A stretch of 64,000 bases of DNA from Xanthomonas rydalmerensis. Lineage in GTDB: Bacteria; Pseudomonadota; Gammaproteobacteria; Xanthomonadales; Xanthomonadaceae. The position numbers and the translations under genes are program-made. The stretch spans positions 343,501 to 407,500 of the forward strand of contig NZ_CP126170.1 in NCBI RefSeq assembly GCF_033170385.1, in the 5' to 3' direction. The stretch's first letter is position 1, and each line of letters opens with the position of its first letter. A model generated the notes under the pieces. It saw only the letters and a program-made list of their open reading frames with translations. It did no database searches and had not been told where the DNA came from. Shown in pieces: positions 9,545 to 17,682 of the stretch.

Positions 9545-10500
9545 GCGGTTTCCTCACTTGCGGTATTCAGTTGCGCGATGTCCTCGGCGGACAGCTGCAG
9601 GCGCGCGGCGGCGAGCAGGTCCTGCAGTTGTTCCAGGCTGGTCGCGCTGGCGATCGGCGCGACGATGCCGGGCCGCGCCATCAACCACGCCAGCGCCACC
9701 TGCGTGGGCGTGGCCGCATGCTTGCCGGCGATGTCGTCCAATGCGGCGAGGATGCGCAGGCCGCGCGCGTTGAGATAGCGTGCGACCACGCTTGCGCCGC
9801 GCGCCTGGCTTTTGCCCGCGTCTTCGGCGCGACGGTACTTGCCGCTGAGGAAGCCGCTGGCCAACGCGTAGTAGCACAGCACGCCCAGGCCCTGTTCGCG
9901 CACCAGCGGTTCCAGTTCGGCCTCGTAGCCGGCGCGGTCGTACAGGTTGTACTCCGGCTGCAGCGTTTCGTACCGGGGCAGGCCGTACTGCGTGGAGACG
10001 TTCAGCGCCTCGCGCAGGCGCGTGGCGCTGTAGTTGGAGGCGCCGATCGCGCGCACCTTGCCCTGTTCGATCAGCCGCCCGAACGCAGCCAGCGACGCTT
10101 CCAGCGGCACCGAATCGTCGTCCTCGTGCGCCTGGTACAGATCGATGACGTCGGTCTGCAGGCGCTGCAGCGAGTCCTCCGCGGCGGCAGCGATGTTGTC
10201 GGCCGACAGGCCCGGGCGTTCGGCCCACTTGCCGACCTTGGTCGCGATCAGCACCTTGTCGCGCTTGCCGCTGCGCGTGAGCCACTGCCCGATCAGTGCT
10301 TCCGATTCGCCGCCTTGGTTGCCGGGCACCCAGGCCGAATAGATGTCGGCGGTGTCGATGAGATTGCAGCCGGCCTCGACGAAGGCATCGAGCAGGGCGA
10401 AGGAGGTCTTGGCGTCGGCGCTCCAGCCGAACACGTTGCCGCCGAACGCCAGCGGTGCCGCATGCAGGCCGGAACGGCCGAGTTCGCGCGTGTGCAGCAT
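9541..10500 (-). CDS. Aldo/keto reductase
   Basis: AKR-superfamily enzyme of 319 residues with a (beta/alpha)8 barrel. Catalytic residues fall in the expected places: the D and Y of NLIDTADIYSAW near residue 50, the lysine in LIATKVGKW near 88, and the histidine in LYQAHEDDDS near 123. The signature GASNYSATRLREAL and the cofactor-binding C-terminal part (APIASATSLEQLQDL) are present. NADPH-dependent reduction of an aldehyde or ketone is expected, substrate unknown. It is first in a two-gene operon with the CurA-like reductase. A TGGAA-N4-TTCCA inverted repeat (10500-10513) touches its start codon and could be an operator. Confidence 0.88.
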   Translation of the reverse strand: MLHTRELGRSGLHAAPLAFGGNVFGWSADAKTSFALLDAFVEAGCNLIDTADIYSAWVPGNQGGESEALIGQWLTRSGKRDKVLIATKVGKWAERPGLSADNIAAAAEDSLQRLQTDVIDLYQAHEDDDSVPLEASLAAFGRLIEQGKVRAIGASNYSATRLREALNVSTQYGLPRYETLQPEYNLYDRAGYEAELEPLVREQGLGVLCYYALASGFLSGKYRRAEDAGKSQARGASVVARYLNARGLRILAALDDIAGKHAATPTQVALAWLMARPGIVAPIASATSLEQLQDLLAAARLQLSAEDIAQLNTASEETA

Positions 10501-10673
10501 GGAAAACGTTCCACTGTGGGGGAGGCGACAGGATAGTCGTCAGGGGTTGGATGGCCGTCAAATACGCGAGAAAACATCGTTCTGTAGACGTGATTGGCGC
10601 TAACGGAAGTGCAACATTCGGCGCTACCGGGCCGCGTGCTAGGCTCGCGGCACCTCTCTTGCGGATGCCTGCC

Positions 10674-11531
10674 ATGACGCTTCGTACCTCGCTCGCCTGC
10701 GCCTGTACCCTGGCCGTCGCCACCGCGTTGCTCGCCCCGGCGGCGCAGGCGATCAAGCCCGCCGACACCGCCACGCTGCCGGCACCGGATGCGGCGCTGC
10801 AGACGGCGATCAACGGCAGTTGGCGCGACCGCGCCAACGTCGCCCGCGATGCCTATCGCCATCCCGGCCAGACCCTGGCGTTCTTCGGCATCAAGCCGAC
10901 CCAGACGGTGATCGAGGTCACCCCGGGCGGCGGTTGGTATTCCGAGATCCTTGCGCCGTACCTGCGCGAGCGTGGCCAGTACATCGCCGCGGTGGTCGAT
11001 CCGGCGGCGGTGCCGGAAGGGCGTGGCCGCGACTACCAGCAGAAGGCGCGCAGCGGCCTGGAGCAGAAGTTCGCCGCGGCGCCGGCGCAGTACGACCGCG
11101 CGCGCATCGTGGCGTATGCGCCGAACGCGCCGGTGTTCGGCCCGCCCGGCTCGGCCGACCTGGTGCTGACCTTCCGCAACGTGCACAACTGGCGCATGGC
11201 CGGCCAGGCCGAGGGCATGTTCAAGGGCTTCTACCAGGTGCTCAAGCCCGGCGGCGTGCTCGGCGTGGTCGAGCACCGCGCCAAGGCCGACGTGCCGGCC
11301 GACGACAAGAGCGGTTATGTCGGCCAGGCGCAGGTGATTGCCATGGCCGAGGCGGCCGGCTTCAAGCTGGCCGGCAAGAGCGAGCTCAACGCCAACCCGC
11401 GCGACAGCAAGGACTATCCGGGCGGCGTGTGGACGCTGCCGCCGAGCAACCAGCACGACGCCGCCGACGACGCCAAGTACCAGGCGATCGGCGAGAGCGA
11501 CCGCATGACCCTGAAATTCGTCAAGCGCTGA
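10674..11531 (+). CDS. Secreted class I SAM-dependent methyltransferase-like protein
   Basis: Protein of 285 residues with a signal peptide (RTSLACACTLAVATALLAPAAQA, cleavage near residue 24), followed by a methyltransferase-like domain. The family's VIEVTPGGGWYSEILAPYL segment replaces the classical glycine-rich SAM loop, and FRNVHNWRM and KPGGVLGVVEHRA are further markers. Many proteobacteria encode this kind of exported methyltransferase-like protein; its substrate is not known. SAM is not normally found in the periplasm, so activity there is doubtful. An ATG nine bases upstream (10665) is an equally possible start. It is divergent from the aldo/keto reductase gene across about 170 bases. 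Confidence 0.8.
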   Translation: MTLRTSLACACTLAVATALLAPAAQAIKPADTATLPAPDAALQTAINGSWRDRANVARDAYRHPGQTLAFFGIKPTQTVIEVTPGGGWYSEILAPYLRERGQYIAAVVDPAAVPEGRGRDYQQKARSGLEQKFAAAPAQYDRARIVAYAPNAPVFGPPGSADLVLTFRNVHNWRMAGQAEGMFKGFYQVLKPGGVLGVVEHRAKADVPADDKSGYVGQAQVIAMAEAAGFKLAGKSELNANPRDSKDYPGGVWTLPPSNQHDAADDAKYQAIGESDRMTLKFVKR

Positions 11532-11615
11532 CCGGCGCGCGGGCGGGGAGGCGCGAGCGCATGGGACAATGCCTGCGCCGCGCCGTGCGGCGCAGGTTCG
11601 CCGCCGTTTCCGCCG

Positions 11616-12152
11616 ATGCTGATCGCCTTCAACAAGCCCTTCAACGTGCTGTGCCAGTTCACCGACCGCAGCACGCCGCCGCGGCGGACACTGGCCGAGT
11701 TCGGCCTGCCCGCCGACGTGTACGCGGCTGGGCGCCTGGACTACGACAGCGAAGGCCTGCTGCTGCTGACCGACGACGGCGCGCTGGCGCACCGGCTCAC
11801 CGATCCGCGGCACAAGCAACCCAAGACCTATTGGGTGATGGTGGAGGGTGCACCGCAACCGGAGCAGTTGCAGCGTCTGCGCGACGGCGTGCTGTTGAAC
11901 GACGGCCCGACCGCACGGGCCGAGGTGACGTTGCTGGATGCGCCGCCATCGCTGTGGCCGCGGGATCCGCCGGTGCGCTTCCGCAAGAGCGTGCCCGATG
12001 CCTGGTTGCAGGTGGTGTTGCGCGAAGGCCGCAACCGCCAGGTGCGGCGGATGACCGCGGCGGTCGGCTTGCCGACCCTGCGCCTGGTGCGTGCGGCGAT
12101 GGGCGCACACCGGCTGGACGGGTTGGCGCCGGGGGCCTGGCGCGCGCTGTAG
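11616..12152 (+). CDS. rluE: 23S rRNA pseudouridine synthase, RluE-like
   Basis: RsuA-family pseudouridine synthase of 178 residues. The catalytic aspartate is D42 in [26 protein letters not shown] at the N-terminus and the [10 protein letters not shown] motif near residue 145 are family features. It has no S4 RNA-binding domain, and the short length and start MLIAFNKPF fit RluE, which in E. coli modifies U2457 of 23S rRNA. Target specificity is inferred from similarity. It stands alone, with a degenerate GTAG repeat just after its stop. Confidence 0.88.
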   Translation: MLIAFNKPFNVLCQFTDRSTPPRRTLAEFGLPADVYAAGRLDYDSEGLLLLTDDGALAHRLTDPRHKQPKTYWVMVEGAPQPEQLQRLRDGVLLNDGPTARAEVTLLDAPPSLWPRDPPVRFRKSVPDAWLQVVLREGRNRQVRRMTAAVGLPTLRLVRAAMGAHRLDGLAPGAWRAL

Positions 12153-12174
12153 TGCGTGGTGTGCCGAGTGACGC

Positions 12175-12243
12175 GTAGGAGCGTTTCAGCCGCAACATGG
12201 GAACCTCTGTAACGCTCCGGTCGCGGTAGACGCCGTTCCTGCG
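12175..12243. repeat. Degenerate GTAG-type REP pair
   Basis: GTAGGAGCGTTTCAGCCGCAAC followed after about 23 bases by GTCGCGGTAGACGCCGTTCCTGCG. This is the same inverted-pair layout as at 8414-8481 but with several substitutions, so it looks like an old copy. Confidence 0.75.
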
Positions 12244-12272
12244 TTAGAAAAGCAGGGTCGCAGCGAATCCAT

Positions 12273-12303
12273 AAAAAAAGCGACCGGGATGTCTCCCGGT
12301 CGC
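12273..12303 (-). terminator. Intrinsic terminator of the 12347-12757 gene
   Basis: Read on the minus strand this is a perfect 10-bp GC-rich stem (GCGACCGGGA/TCCCGGTCGC) with a 4-base loop followed by seven T. It lies about 43 bases after the stop of the minus-strand gene and has the full form of a Rho-independent terminator. Confidence 0.92.
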
Positions 12304-12346
12304 TGCGTTTCATGCTGCGGCTGCCGTCAGCGGCAGTACGCGGATC

Positions 12347-12757
12347 TCACTCTTCGGTGGCGTCCTGCGCTGCGGCATTGCGGCGCGTGCCGCGGGTGCT
12401 GGCGGCGCTGCGGCGCGCACCGACGTTGCCGCGCTTGTTGGCGGCCTCGATGCGCTGCGCGTTGCCTTCGATCGGCGCGCCCTTGTCGCGCTGGCGCTTG
12501 CGGTAGATGGCGTAGCCGAGCAGACCCACGCCCACTGCGGCAGCGGCGATCGCGATGGCCGGGTTGCGGCGCACGGCGGTGCGCGCGACCTTGGAGCCGG
12601 TCTTCACTGCACCCATCGCTGCGCCAGCCTTGAGCGCGCCCATCGCCTTGCCCGACTGCAACCACTTGTTCGCCTGCGGGCCGAAGTGCTTGAGGCTGTC
12701 GCCGGCGTGGCTGGCGAGATCCAGGGCGCGATCGGTGATGATGGTCAGCTTGCTCAT
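12347..12757 (-). CDS. Small basic membrane-anchored protein, function unknown
   Basis: Protein of 136 residues. It has an amphipathic N-terminal part (MSKLTIITDRALDLASHAGDSLKHF), a glycine/alanine/lysine segment, one transmembrane helix near residues 68-86 (AIAIAAAAVGVGLLGYAIY), and a very basic tail rich in R, N and A. I do not recognise a named family; the layout recalls small inner-membrane stress-associated proteins. The start at 12757 has AGGGACG upstream; an in-frame ATG 41 codons earlier has no support. It is a single gene with its own strong terminator. Confidence 0.7.
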   Translation of the reverse strand: MSKLTIITDRALDLASHAGDSLKHFGPQANKWLQSGKAMGALKAGAAMGAVKTGSKVARTAVRRNPAIAIAAAAVGVGLLGYAIYRKRQRDKGAPIEGNAQRIEAANKRGNVGARRSAASTRGTRRNAAAQDATEE

Positions 12758-13067
12758 GGGCGTCCCTACTGGCAGGAATGAAGGGCTGCAGTGTCGCCCG
12801 CCTACCGTATACGGGGCGTTAGCGCAGCGCCGCGGATTCGTCTGCCGGCTGAATGCGGGGCGTGGATTTGGTCGCGCCATCGACGGCTGAGTGCGCCGCG
12901 TGGGCCTGCCACCACGCGCACTGCCGTTGCCGCGTGGCGCAGCGATGGCTGGCCGTCGGGTCGAGCCGCTTGGAGCCGATTGCGGCTTTCATGACGGCCC
13001 ATCGGCCTAGGTACGCGCGTGCGTGGCTGCGTCGGCGCTCGGACGTGGTCCCGCTTCCCTGGCGCAA
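12758..13067. other. Intergenic space with no gene seen
   Basis: About 310 bases between the small membrane protein and the hrpB 3' end. Reading frames here are short and have no family likeness. A 10-bp palindrome CCGTATACGG lies at 12805-12814, about 50 bases before the small gene's start, and could be part of its promoter or an operator. Nothing else is recognised. Confidence 0.5.
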
Positions 13068-13103
13068 CCCCGCGTAAGCATGGCATGACGCGCTTACGCG
13101 GGG
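13068..13103 (-). terminator. Strong hairpin just after hrpB
   Basis: A perfect 12-bp stem (CCCCGCGTAAGC/GCTTACGCGGGG) with a 12-base loop begins 13 bases beyond the hrpB stop. There is no T run after it on the minus strand, so it may act as an mRNA 3' end stabiliser or a Rho-assisted terminator rather than a classical one. Confidence 0.6.
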
Positions 13104-13116
13104 CCGATGACACACG

Positions 13117-15768
13117 CTAGGTACCGCGCGGCTTGGCGCGGTGGCTGGCGGTGGCGGTCCAGGGGTCGTCCGGCCAGGGGTGGCGCGGGTAACGACCCTT
13201 CATTTCCTTCTTCACTTCCGGGTAGGTGCTGGACCAGAAATTGCGCAGGTCCTGGGTGACCTGCAGCGGGCGCCCGCCGGGCGAGAGCAGGTGCAGCAGC
13301 AGCGGCACACGGCCGTCGGCGATGCGCGGGGTGTCGGCCAGGCCGAACAGCTCCTGCAGCTTGACCGCCAGCACCGGCGGCTGCGGCTGCCCGGCATGGT
13401 CCAGGCTGTAGTCGATGCGCCGCTCCATGCCCGACGGCACTGCGACGCGCACCGGTGCGTGGCGGTCGATGGCCTGGCGCCTGTCCCACGGCAGCCGCGC
13501 TTTCAGCGCCTCGCCCAGCTCGTCCTCGCTCAGCGCATCGAGCCGGGTCTTGCCGGCAAAGGCCGGGCGCAGCCAGTCGTCGAGGCTGTCCAGCAGCGCG
13601 GCATCGCCCAGGTCGGGCAGGTCCAGCTCCGGCATCCACTGGCGCAGTCCCGCCACCCGCGCGCGCCACTGCGTCAGACCCTCGCTCCAGGGCAGCGCCT
13701 GCAGTCCGAGTTCGCGCACCGCCTCGGTCAATGCCGCGGCCGCCTGCGCCGGCTCGACGCGGCCAGCGGGGCGGCTGTCGAGCACGATGCGATCGAAGCG
13801 TGTCTCGCGCAGCGCGCTCAGCGCGCGCCGCTCGGCATCCCAGCGCACCACGTCTTCCTGCGCGAAGCGCTGCGGAAACTGCGCGCGCAGATAGGTCTCG
13901 TCCACGGGCGCGGCGCGCAGCAGCAGTGCGTCCTTGGCCTCGTGGCGCAGTTCGGCGGCGACCAGCCAGGGCTCGCCGCGCAGGTCGCTGTGCTCGAACA
14001 GGCGCACGCTGCGGCCGTTGGCCAACTGGTAGCGCAGCGGATCGCTGGGGTGACGCGTACCGATGCGGTCGGGGAAGGCATGCGCCAGCAGATCGCCGAG
14101 TTCGTGCGCCTCCACGCTGTCCGGCGCGGCGGCCTCGCTGCGCAGGCGCCGCCGCCACTGTTTGGCCGCCGCGTCGATCGCCCCCAGCGCGCCGCGGTTG
14201 GCGTCGTGCGGCACGCGGCCGCGGCGGAACGCGGCCAGGGCACGCCAGCGCGCGGCCAGCGCATCGCCGCCCTGGCGCAGCGGATCGCGCGCTTCGATCA
14301 GGGCGGCGAGGTCGCAGGCCAGCGCCTGCGCGCGCGCATCGTTGGCCGCCAGCAGCATCGCCGCCAGCCGCGGATGCGTGCCCAGCGCGAGCATGCGCCG
14401 GCCGCTGGCGGTGATGGCGCCGTTTGTGCCGAGCGCGCCGAGCCGCTGCAGCAGCTCGCGGGCGGCAGCCAGCGCACCGACTGGTGGCGGATCGACGAAG
14501 CGCAGGCCATCGTTGCCCCAGGCCGCCAGCTCCAGCCCTAGCCCGGCCAGTTCCACCTGCAGGATCTCGGCGCGGCGTTGCGCCTCCAGGCGTTGCGACT
14601 GCGGCCACAGCCGGTAGGCCCAGCCACTGGCGACGCGGCCGGCGCGACCGGCGCGCTGGTCGGCCGATGACTGGGCGATGGCGGTCACGTCCAGCCGCGA
14701 GAAGCCGCTGTTGGGATCGTAGTGCGGCTCGCGCGCCAGCCCGGCATCGATCACCACGCGCACCCCGGGCAGTGTCACCGAGGACTCGGCGACATTGGTC
14801 GCCAGCACCACGCGTCGTCGCCCCTGCGGATCGGGCTGCAGCACCTTGCTCTGTTGCTCCACCGGCAACTCGCCATGCAGTGGCAACACCTCCACCCCGC
14901 TCCCTTCTCCCTCCGGGAGAAGGTGGCGCGCAGCGCCGGATGAGGGTGCGTCCAAGGCGGTGCCAGCTGGGGTAACGCCAGAGGCGGTGCCGGCTGGGGT
15001 CATGCCCGATGCGCCATCTCCTGGCGCTATGCCCGCCACCGCACCACCGCCGACACCCGCCGCTTCCAGCGCCGCCTGCACCCGCCCGATCTCGCGCTGT
15101 CCGGGCAGGAATACCAGCACATCGCCCGGATGCTGCTGCAGCACATGCTCGACCGCACGCCGGGCCTGCGCTTCCAGCGACTCCTCGCGTCGCGCCGGGA
15201 AGTGCGCGATCTCCACCGGGAAACTGCGCCCGGCGCTGGACAGCCGCGGAGCATCCAGGAACTGCGCCAGACGCTCGCCGTCCAGCGTTGCCGACATCAC
15301 CACGATGCGCAGGTCCTCGCGCACCTGCGCCTGTACGTCCAGGGCCAGCGCCAGGCCCAGGTCCGCGGCCAGGTGGCGCTCGTGGAATTCGTCGAACAGC
15401 AGCGCACCGACCCCGTCGAGCATCGGGTCGTCCTGCAGCATACGGGTCAAGATGCCCTCGGTGACCACCTCGATACGGGTACGCGCGGACACCTTGTTCT
15501 CGAAGCGGATGCGGTAGCCCACGGTCTCGCCCGGCGCTTCGCCGCGCTGCCGGGCCATGAAGGTCGCGGCGCTGCGCGCGGCGACGCGGCGCGGTTCCAG
15601 CATCACGATGCGCCGGCCTTGCAGCCAGGGCGCGTCGAGCAGCGCTGGCGGCACCTGGGTGGTCTTGCCGGCGCCGGGCGGGGCTTCCAGCACCAGGCGC
15701 GGATGGGCGGCGAGGCTGTCGCGGATCTGCGGCAGCAGCGGATCGATCGGAAACACGGCGGACGTCAT
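13117..15768 (-). CDS. hrpB: ATP-dependent RNA helicase HrpB
   Basis: DEAH/DExH helicase of 883 residues (E. coli HrpB is about 810-820). Walker A PPGAGKTT lies near residues 30-37, DEFH at 126-129, SAT at 159-161, and helicase motif VI is QRAGRAGR. The HrpB-specific C-terminal region ends with the conserved DLRNFWSSTYPEVKKEMKGRYPRHPWP. Start chosen at 15768 (MTSAVFPIDPLL); more than 100 upstream in-frame residues are non-homologous and run over tatD. The protein is longer than usual because of an insertion at about residues 239-291, between helicase domain 1 and GVEVLPLHGELP of domain 2, which is made of repeat DNA. HrpB is not essential in E. coli and its RNA target is unknown. This is not the type III secretion regulator of the same name. 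Confidence 0.94.
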   Translation of the reverse strand: MTSAVFPIDPLLPQIRDSLAAHPRLVLEAPPGAGKTTQVPPALLDAPWLQGRRIVMLEPRRVAARSAATFMARQRGEAPGETVGYRIRFENKVSARTRIEVVTEGILTRMLQDDPMLDGVGALLFDEFHERHLAADLGLALALDVQAQVREDLRIVVMSATLDGERLAQFLDAPRLSSAGRSFPVEIAHFPARREESLEAQARRAVEHVLQQHPGDVLVFLPGQREIGRVQAALEAAGVGGGAVAGIAPGDGASGMTPAGTASGVTPAGTALDAPSSGAARHLLPEGEGSGVEVLPLHGELPVEQQSKVLQPDPQGRRRVVLATNVAESSVTLPGVRVVIDAGLAREPHYDPNSGFSRLDVTAIAQSSADQRAGRAGRVASGWAYRLWPQSQRLEAQRRAEILQVELAGLGLELAAWGNDGLRFVDPPPVGALAAARELLQRLGALGTNGAITASGRRMLALGTHPRLAAMLLAANDARAQALACDLAALIEARDPLRQGGDALAARWRALAAFRRGRVPHDANRGALGAIDAAAKQWRRRLRSEAAAPDSVEAHELGDLLAHAFPDRIGTRHPSDPLRYQLANGRSVRLFEHSDLRGEPWLVAAELRHEAKDALLLRAAPVDETYLRAQFPQRFAQEDVVRWDAERRALSALRETRFDRIVLDSRPAGRVEPAQAAAALTEAVRELGLQALPWSEGLTQWRARVAGLRQWMPELDLPDLGDAALLDSLDDWLRPAFAGKTRLDALSEDELGEALKARLPWDRRQAIDRHAPVRVAVPSGMERRIDYSLDHAGQPQPPVLAVKLQELFGLADTPRIADGRVPLLLHLLSPGGRPLQVTQDLRNFWSSTYPEVKKEMKGRYPRHPWPDDPWTATASHRAKPRGT
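14896..15054. repeat. REP-like palindrome plus tandem repeat inserted in frame within hrpB
   Basis: Within hrpB, CTTCTCCC-TCC-GGGAGAAG (14904-14922, perfect 8-bp stem) is followed by GGCGC-GCA-GCGCC and GGATGAGGG, a module that resembles the intergenic C-rich repeats of Xanthomonas. Next to it, at about 14956-15040, are two to three copies of a 27-base unit encoding a (G/S)-x-TPAGTAS-type repeat. The reading frame stays open throughout, adding about 53 residues. Confidence 0.75.
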
Positions 15769-15865
15769 CGGCCAAGGATACGGGGCCGCTGCGCCGCTGT
15801 AGAGCGGTGGCGGGCCCACGGCCCGTACAATCAGCCGCTTTCCCGGCTGATTCCCGCGCAATCGC

Positions 15866-16663
15866 ATGACCCTGATCGACATCGGCGCCAACCTCACCCA
15901 CGAGTCCTTCGATCGCGACCGCGACGCGGTGCTGGAGCGCGCCCGCGCCGCCGGCGTCGCGCAACTGGTGGTCACCGGCGCCAGCCGCGAGCACTCGCCG
16001 CTGGCGCTGCAGTTGGCGCGGCAGCATCCGGGCCTGCTGTACGCCACCGCCGGCGTGCATCCGCACCACGCGGTGGAATACACCGCCGAATGCGATGCCG
16101 AACTGCGCGCGCTGCATGCGCACGCCGAGGTGGTGGCAGTCGGCGAGTGCGGCCTGGACTACTTCCGCGACTTCTCGCCGCGGCCGGCGCAGCACCGCGC
16201 TTTCGAGCGGCAACTGCAGCTGGCGGTGGACACCGGCAAGCCGCTGTTCCTGCACCAGCGCGACGCCCATGCCGACTTCATGGCACTGATGCGCCAGTTC
16301 GACGGCAAGCTCGGCCCGGCGGTGGTGCATTGCTTCACCGGAAGCCGCGAGGAACTGTTCGACTACCTGGACCGCGACTGGTACATCGGCATCACCGGCT
16401 GGCTGTGCGACGAACGCCGCGGCGCGCACCTGCGCGAGCTGGTGAAGCACATTCCCGCCGAGCGGCTGATGATCGAGACCGACGCGCCGTACCTGCTGCC
16501 GCGCACGCTCAAGCCGACGCCGAAGGACCGCCGCAACGAGCCGGCGTTCCTCGCGCACATCGTCGAGGAACTGGCGCGCGACCGCGGCGAGGACGTAGCC
16601 ACTGTCGCTGCTTCCAGCACTGCCGCCGCGCGGACCTTCTTCCGTTTGCCGATGCCGGCCTGA
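15866..16663 (+). CDS. tatD: TatD-family metal-dependent DNase
   Basis: Protein of 265 residues, the standard length, from the TatD branch (N-terminus LIDIGANLTHESF, as in E. coli TatD, rather than the D-x-H-x-H of YcfH). Metal-binding and catalytic motifs are in place: AGVHPHHA, VGECGLDYFRDFS, LHQRDAHADF, VVHCFTGSRE, and IETDAPYLLPR near the end. TatD is a 3'-5' exonuclease/DNase linked to DNA repair. It is divergent from hrpB, whose start lies 97 bases away, so the two share a promoter region. Close to its stop begins a stretch of repeats. Confidence 0.93.
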   Translation: MTLIDIGANLTHESFDRDRDAVLERARAAGVAQLVVTGASREHSPLALQLARQHPGLLYATAGVHPHHAVEYTAECDAELRALHAHAEVVAVGECGLDYFRDFSPRPAQHRAFERQLQLAVDTGKPLFLHQRDAHADFMALMRQFDGKLGPAVVHCFTGSREELFDYLDRDWYIGITGWLCDERRGAHLRELVKHIPAERLMIETDAPYLLPRTLKPTPKDRRNEPAFLAHIVEELARDRGEDVATVAASSTAAARTFFRLPMPA

Positions 16664-16684
16664 GTACGTCGCCGCAGCGGGTTT

Positions 16685-16721
16685 CGTGATTGGAGATTCG
16701 TGATTGGGGATTGGGGATTCG
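16685..16721. repeat. GATTGGGGATTC short direct repeats
   Basis: Four tandem variants of TGATTGGGGATTCG lie 20 bases after the tatD stop. The same words, on the opposite strand, occur just after the nuclease gene at 55135-55166, so the motif recurs in this genome near 3' ends of genes. Confidence 0.7.
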
Positions 16722-16751
16722 TAAGAGCGTGATTGGCTGTACGCGTTTTTT

Positions 16752-16963
16752 GTAGGAGCGGCTTCAGCAGCGACCGGTCACCGGTCGCGGCTGATGACCC
16801 GGCGACCATGCCGATCCTTTGCGCGGCCCTGCGGGCCGATGCGCCGCTGGGAGAGCCTGGACGGAGTGGGTTGGGATTTTCTTGTGGGAGGGACTTCAGT
16901 CCCGACGCCTGACGGTGTCAGTTGGCGTTGGGCTTCATCCGTCGCGGCTGAAGCCGCTCCTAC
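16752..16963. repeat. Cluster of GTAG and GTGGG REP elements
   Basis: A GTAG element (16752-16774, one change: CAGCAGCGAC) is followed by its inverted partner. Then comes the variant GTGGGAGGGACTTCAGTCCCGAC (16884-16906), paired with a normal inverted GTAG copy (16941-16963). The mixed pair shows that two related REP types combine in one unit. The rest of 16664-17002 holds no gene I can support. Confidence 0.85.
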
Positions 16964-17002
16964 GTGGGTAACGTGAGTCGGCCTGCCCGGGCGGCGCCCT
17001 CC

Positions 17003-17506
17003 TCAATCGACCTGCGCGTCCTCGCGCTTCGCTTCGGCCATCGCTTCCGGCTCCAGCTCCTCGGCGCTGCGGTTGAGCTTGACGAACACGCCCCAGGCGA
17101 CCAGCAGCAGTGCCGCACACAGACCGACCGCGGCGGCGTAGGGCAGCTTGGCCGGGTCGTCGTGCATCAGTTCGAAGATCGACACCAGGGTCTCGATCGC
17201 CAGGGCGATGACGATGACCACGAAGAACCGCGACAGATAGCGGCGCACCCGGGTCGGTCCGCTGACCTTGACGTCGCGCTGCACCTCTTCCTCGTAGATG
17301 GTCTGGCCCAGTTCCAGGGTCACCAGCGCCACGGTGAGCAGCCCGATCGCTTCCAGCACCACGTTGAAGCGGTCGCGCACCACCAGTTCGCCGCCCGGCG
17401 TCAGGCCGTGCCACAGCTCCAGCACGGCCATGCAGATCAGCCCGGCCGCGCACAGCAGGAACAGCACGATGATGAGGAAATGTCCGCCGCGGAACAGTTT
17501 TTCCAT
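17003..17506 (-). CDS. Four-helix inner-membrane protein, PsiE-like layout
   Basis: Protein of 167 residues with four hydrophobic segments: about 10-30 (FLIIVLFLLCAAGLICMAVL), 46-64 (VLEAIGLLTVALVTLEL), 92-112 (FFVVIVIALAIETLVSIFEL) and 121-141 (AAAVGLCAALLLVAWGVFV). A loop carries the charged TIYEEEVQRDVKVSG stretch, and the tail is acidic. The size and four-helix plan resemble PsiE-like phosphate-starvation proteins, but I cannot confirm membership. The start at 17506 (MEKLFRGGHF) was chosen over an upstream in-frame ATG, which would add 25 residues of no clear kind. It stands alone between repeats and a ketopantoate reductase gene. Confidence 0.72.
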   Translation of the reverse strand: MEKLFRGGHFLIIVLFLLCAAGLICMAVLELWHGLTPGGELVVRDRFNVVLEAIGLLTVALVTLELGQTIYEEEVQRDVKVSGPTRVRRYLSRFFVVIVIALAIETLVSIFELMHDDPAKLPYAAAVGLCAALLLVAWGVFVKLNRSAEELEPEAMAEAKREDAQVD

Positions 17507-17682
17507 GCGCGTGCCCGTTGCCGCCCCTGAGTGGTGGGCGAGCATAGGCGCCAGGCGCGTCAGCGGCGCGCGAAGATGCATGTCCTATGGGGTAAGGAGG
17601 CACCATGACCTGCGGCGCGCAGCGCACCGTGGCAGGCGCGAAGGATGGGGCGGCGTACCGCGCCGCTTCCTCGCGGTGCCCG

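Noticed and set aside
13117..15768. HrpB as the type III secretion regulator
   Set aside because: The protein is a DEAH helicase with Walker and DEFH motifs, unrelated to the AraC-type HrpB/HrpX regulators.
16664..17002. CRISPR array in the repeat region after tatD
   Set aside because: The repeats are palindromic REP elements in inverted pairs with irregular spacing, not direct repeats with even spacers.
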